Of a stretch of DNA of 32,698 bases, positions 32,548 through 32,698 are shown piece after piece (the first letter of the stretch is position 1; each line of letters begins with the position of its first letter). Made by a program: the position numbers and the translations under genes. The DNA lies in the NCBI GenBank assembly GCA_024102635.1, contig JAGFJO010000010.1:1-32698 (forward strand), read 5' to 3'. This DNA comes from Deltaproteobacteria bacterium (GTDB taxonomy: Bacteria; Bdellovibrionota_C; UBA2361; JAGFJO01). The notes beneath the pieces were generated by a model. The model saw only the letters and a list, made by a program, of their open reading frames with translations, made no database searches and was not told the origin of the DNA.

Positions 32548-32698
32548 ATGGTTATCGGGGATTATCGGGGAAAGTTTCCTCCCATGAGAAAAATCAAGGG
32601 GGAAAGGCATAAAAAATTTATCCGACCGTACAGATCGGCGAAGGGAAATAGTGATCTCCAATACCGATCGTGCCGTAACCTATTGAAACCTTTTGTGT
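32548..32698 (+). CDS. Possible 5' end of a gene cut by the right edge
   Basis: An open frame from ATG 32548 (or ATG 32584) is uninterrupted to the last base, about 50 or 38 codons, and encodes a strongly basic peptide (for example MRKIKGERHKKFIRPYRS). There is no strong Shine-Dalgarno sequence. An in-frame TAG at 32494-32496 limits the 5' end. It is too short to identify, and chance is likely. Confidence 0.2.
   Translation, partial: MVIGDYRGKFPPMRKIKGERHKKFIRPYRSAKGNSDLQYRSCRNLLKPFV

Larger units (their letters stand above)
32242..32698. other. Right-edge region, 457 bases, no confident gene
   Basis: Contents: copy 2 of the structured repeat (32314-32363); a palindrome TTCGGGCTTTAAAGCCTCGAA (32435-32455, one-base bulge); a hairpin GTGAGG/CCTCAC around GAGAG (32471-32487); a tandem TTATCGGGGA x2 (32552-32571); and an open frame from ATG 32548 or ATG 32584 running off the window. 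The cluster of inverted repeats between 32435 and 32530 could be a structured RNA, but I cannot match it to a family. Confidence 0.4.

Noticed and set aside
1..32698. Mobile element, prophage or defence island
   Set aside because: No transposase, integrase, phage structural, toxin-antitoxin, restriction or CRISPR genes were found, and most genes are housekeeping or envelope genes.

Overview
The window is an ordinary, densely coded bacterial chromosome segment with 25 protein-coding genes I would defend, plus a few possible small ORFs. There are no rRNA, tRNA or CRISPR features and no transposase or integrase. The signs point to a Gram-negative host: a Skp/OmpH periplasmic chaperone, several Sec-secreted proteins and large membrane glycosyltransferases. 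A DUF6178 protein and an HDOD protein are typical of Deltaproteobacteria in the broad sense. I would not name a lineage from this alone. Start codons are often TTG or GTG.

Layout. (1) 1-5945: a rightward run of a TgpA-like transglutaminase (cut by the left edge), a secreted TPR protein, a MoxR AAA ATPase and a TrmH-type RNA methyltransferase, ending in a hairpin terminator. (2) 6038-10697, leftward: 3-methyladenine DNA glycosylase I (tag) and a 1336-residue membrane protein joining a GT39/PMT-like half to a DUF2298 half. (3) 10869-13001, rightward and divergent from the giant protein: a dprE1-dprE2 pair, the two-step epimerase that turns polyprenyl-phospho-ribose into polyprenyl-phospho-arabinose. 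(4) 13012-17617: murI (leftward), infC with a TTG start and no rpmI-rplT, DUF6178, a small secreted protein with a twin Cx9C pattern (leftward) and a small conserved hypothetical protein. (5) 17618-18168: a gene-poor stretch with a strong terminator and RNA-like hairpins. (6) 18169-23215: fumC (leftward), then HDOD/GAF-like, skp and sseB (rightward), with a terminator. (7) 23290-26491: a small hypothetical gene, rpiA (leftward) and, divergent from it, a second DUF2298 protein. (8) 26528-30784: a sugar C-methyltransferase (leftward), then a FlaA1/PseB-type 4,6-dehydratase, an RmlD-like reductase and a CPBP protease (rightward). (9) 30857-32698: two hypothetical genes. The second, a Cys-rich secreted protein, is bracketed by two copies of a structured repeat exactly 800 bp apart.

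Main theme: cell-envelope sugar chemistry. Both DUF2298 proteins are divergent neighbours of pentose genes, one beside dprE1-dprE2 and the other beside rpiA. This suggests, but does not prove, that these GT-C-like proteins transfer a polyprenyl-phosphate-linked pentose such as D-arabinofuranose. The nucleotide-sugar cluster at 26.5-29.8 kb adds a modified amino or deoxy sugar. The main non-coding observations are the 800-bp-spaced repeat, whose two copies differ by a compensatory base-pair swap, and an 18-bp perfect palindrome upstream of the Cx9C gene.
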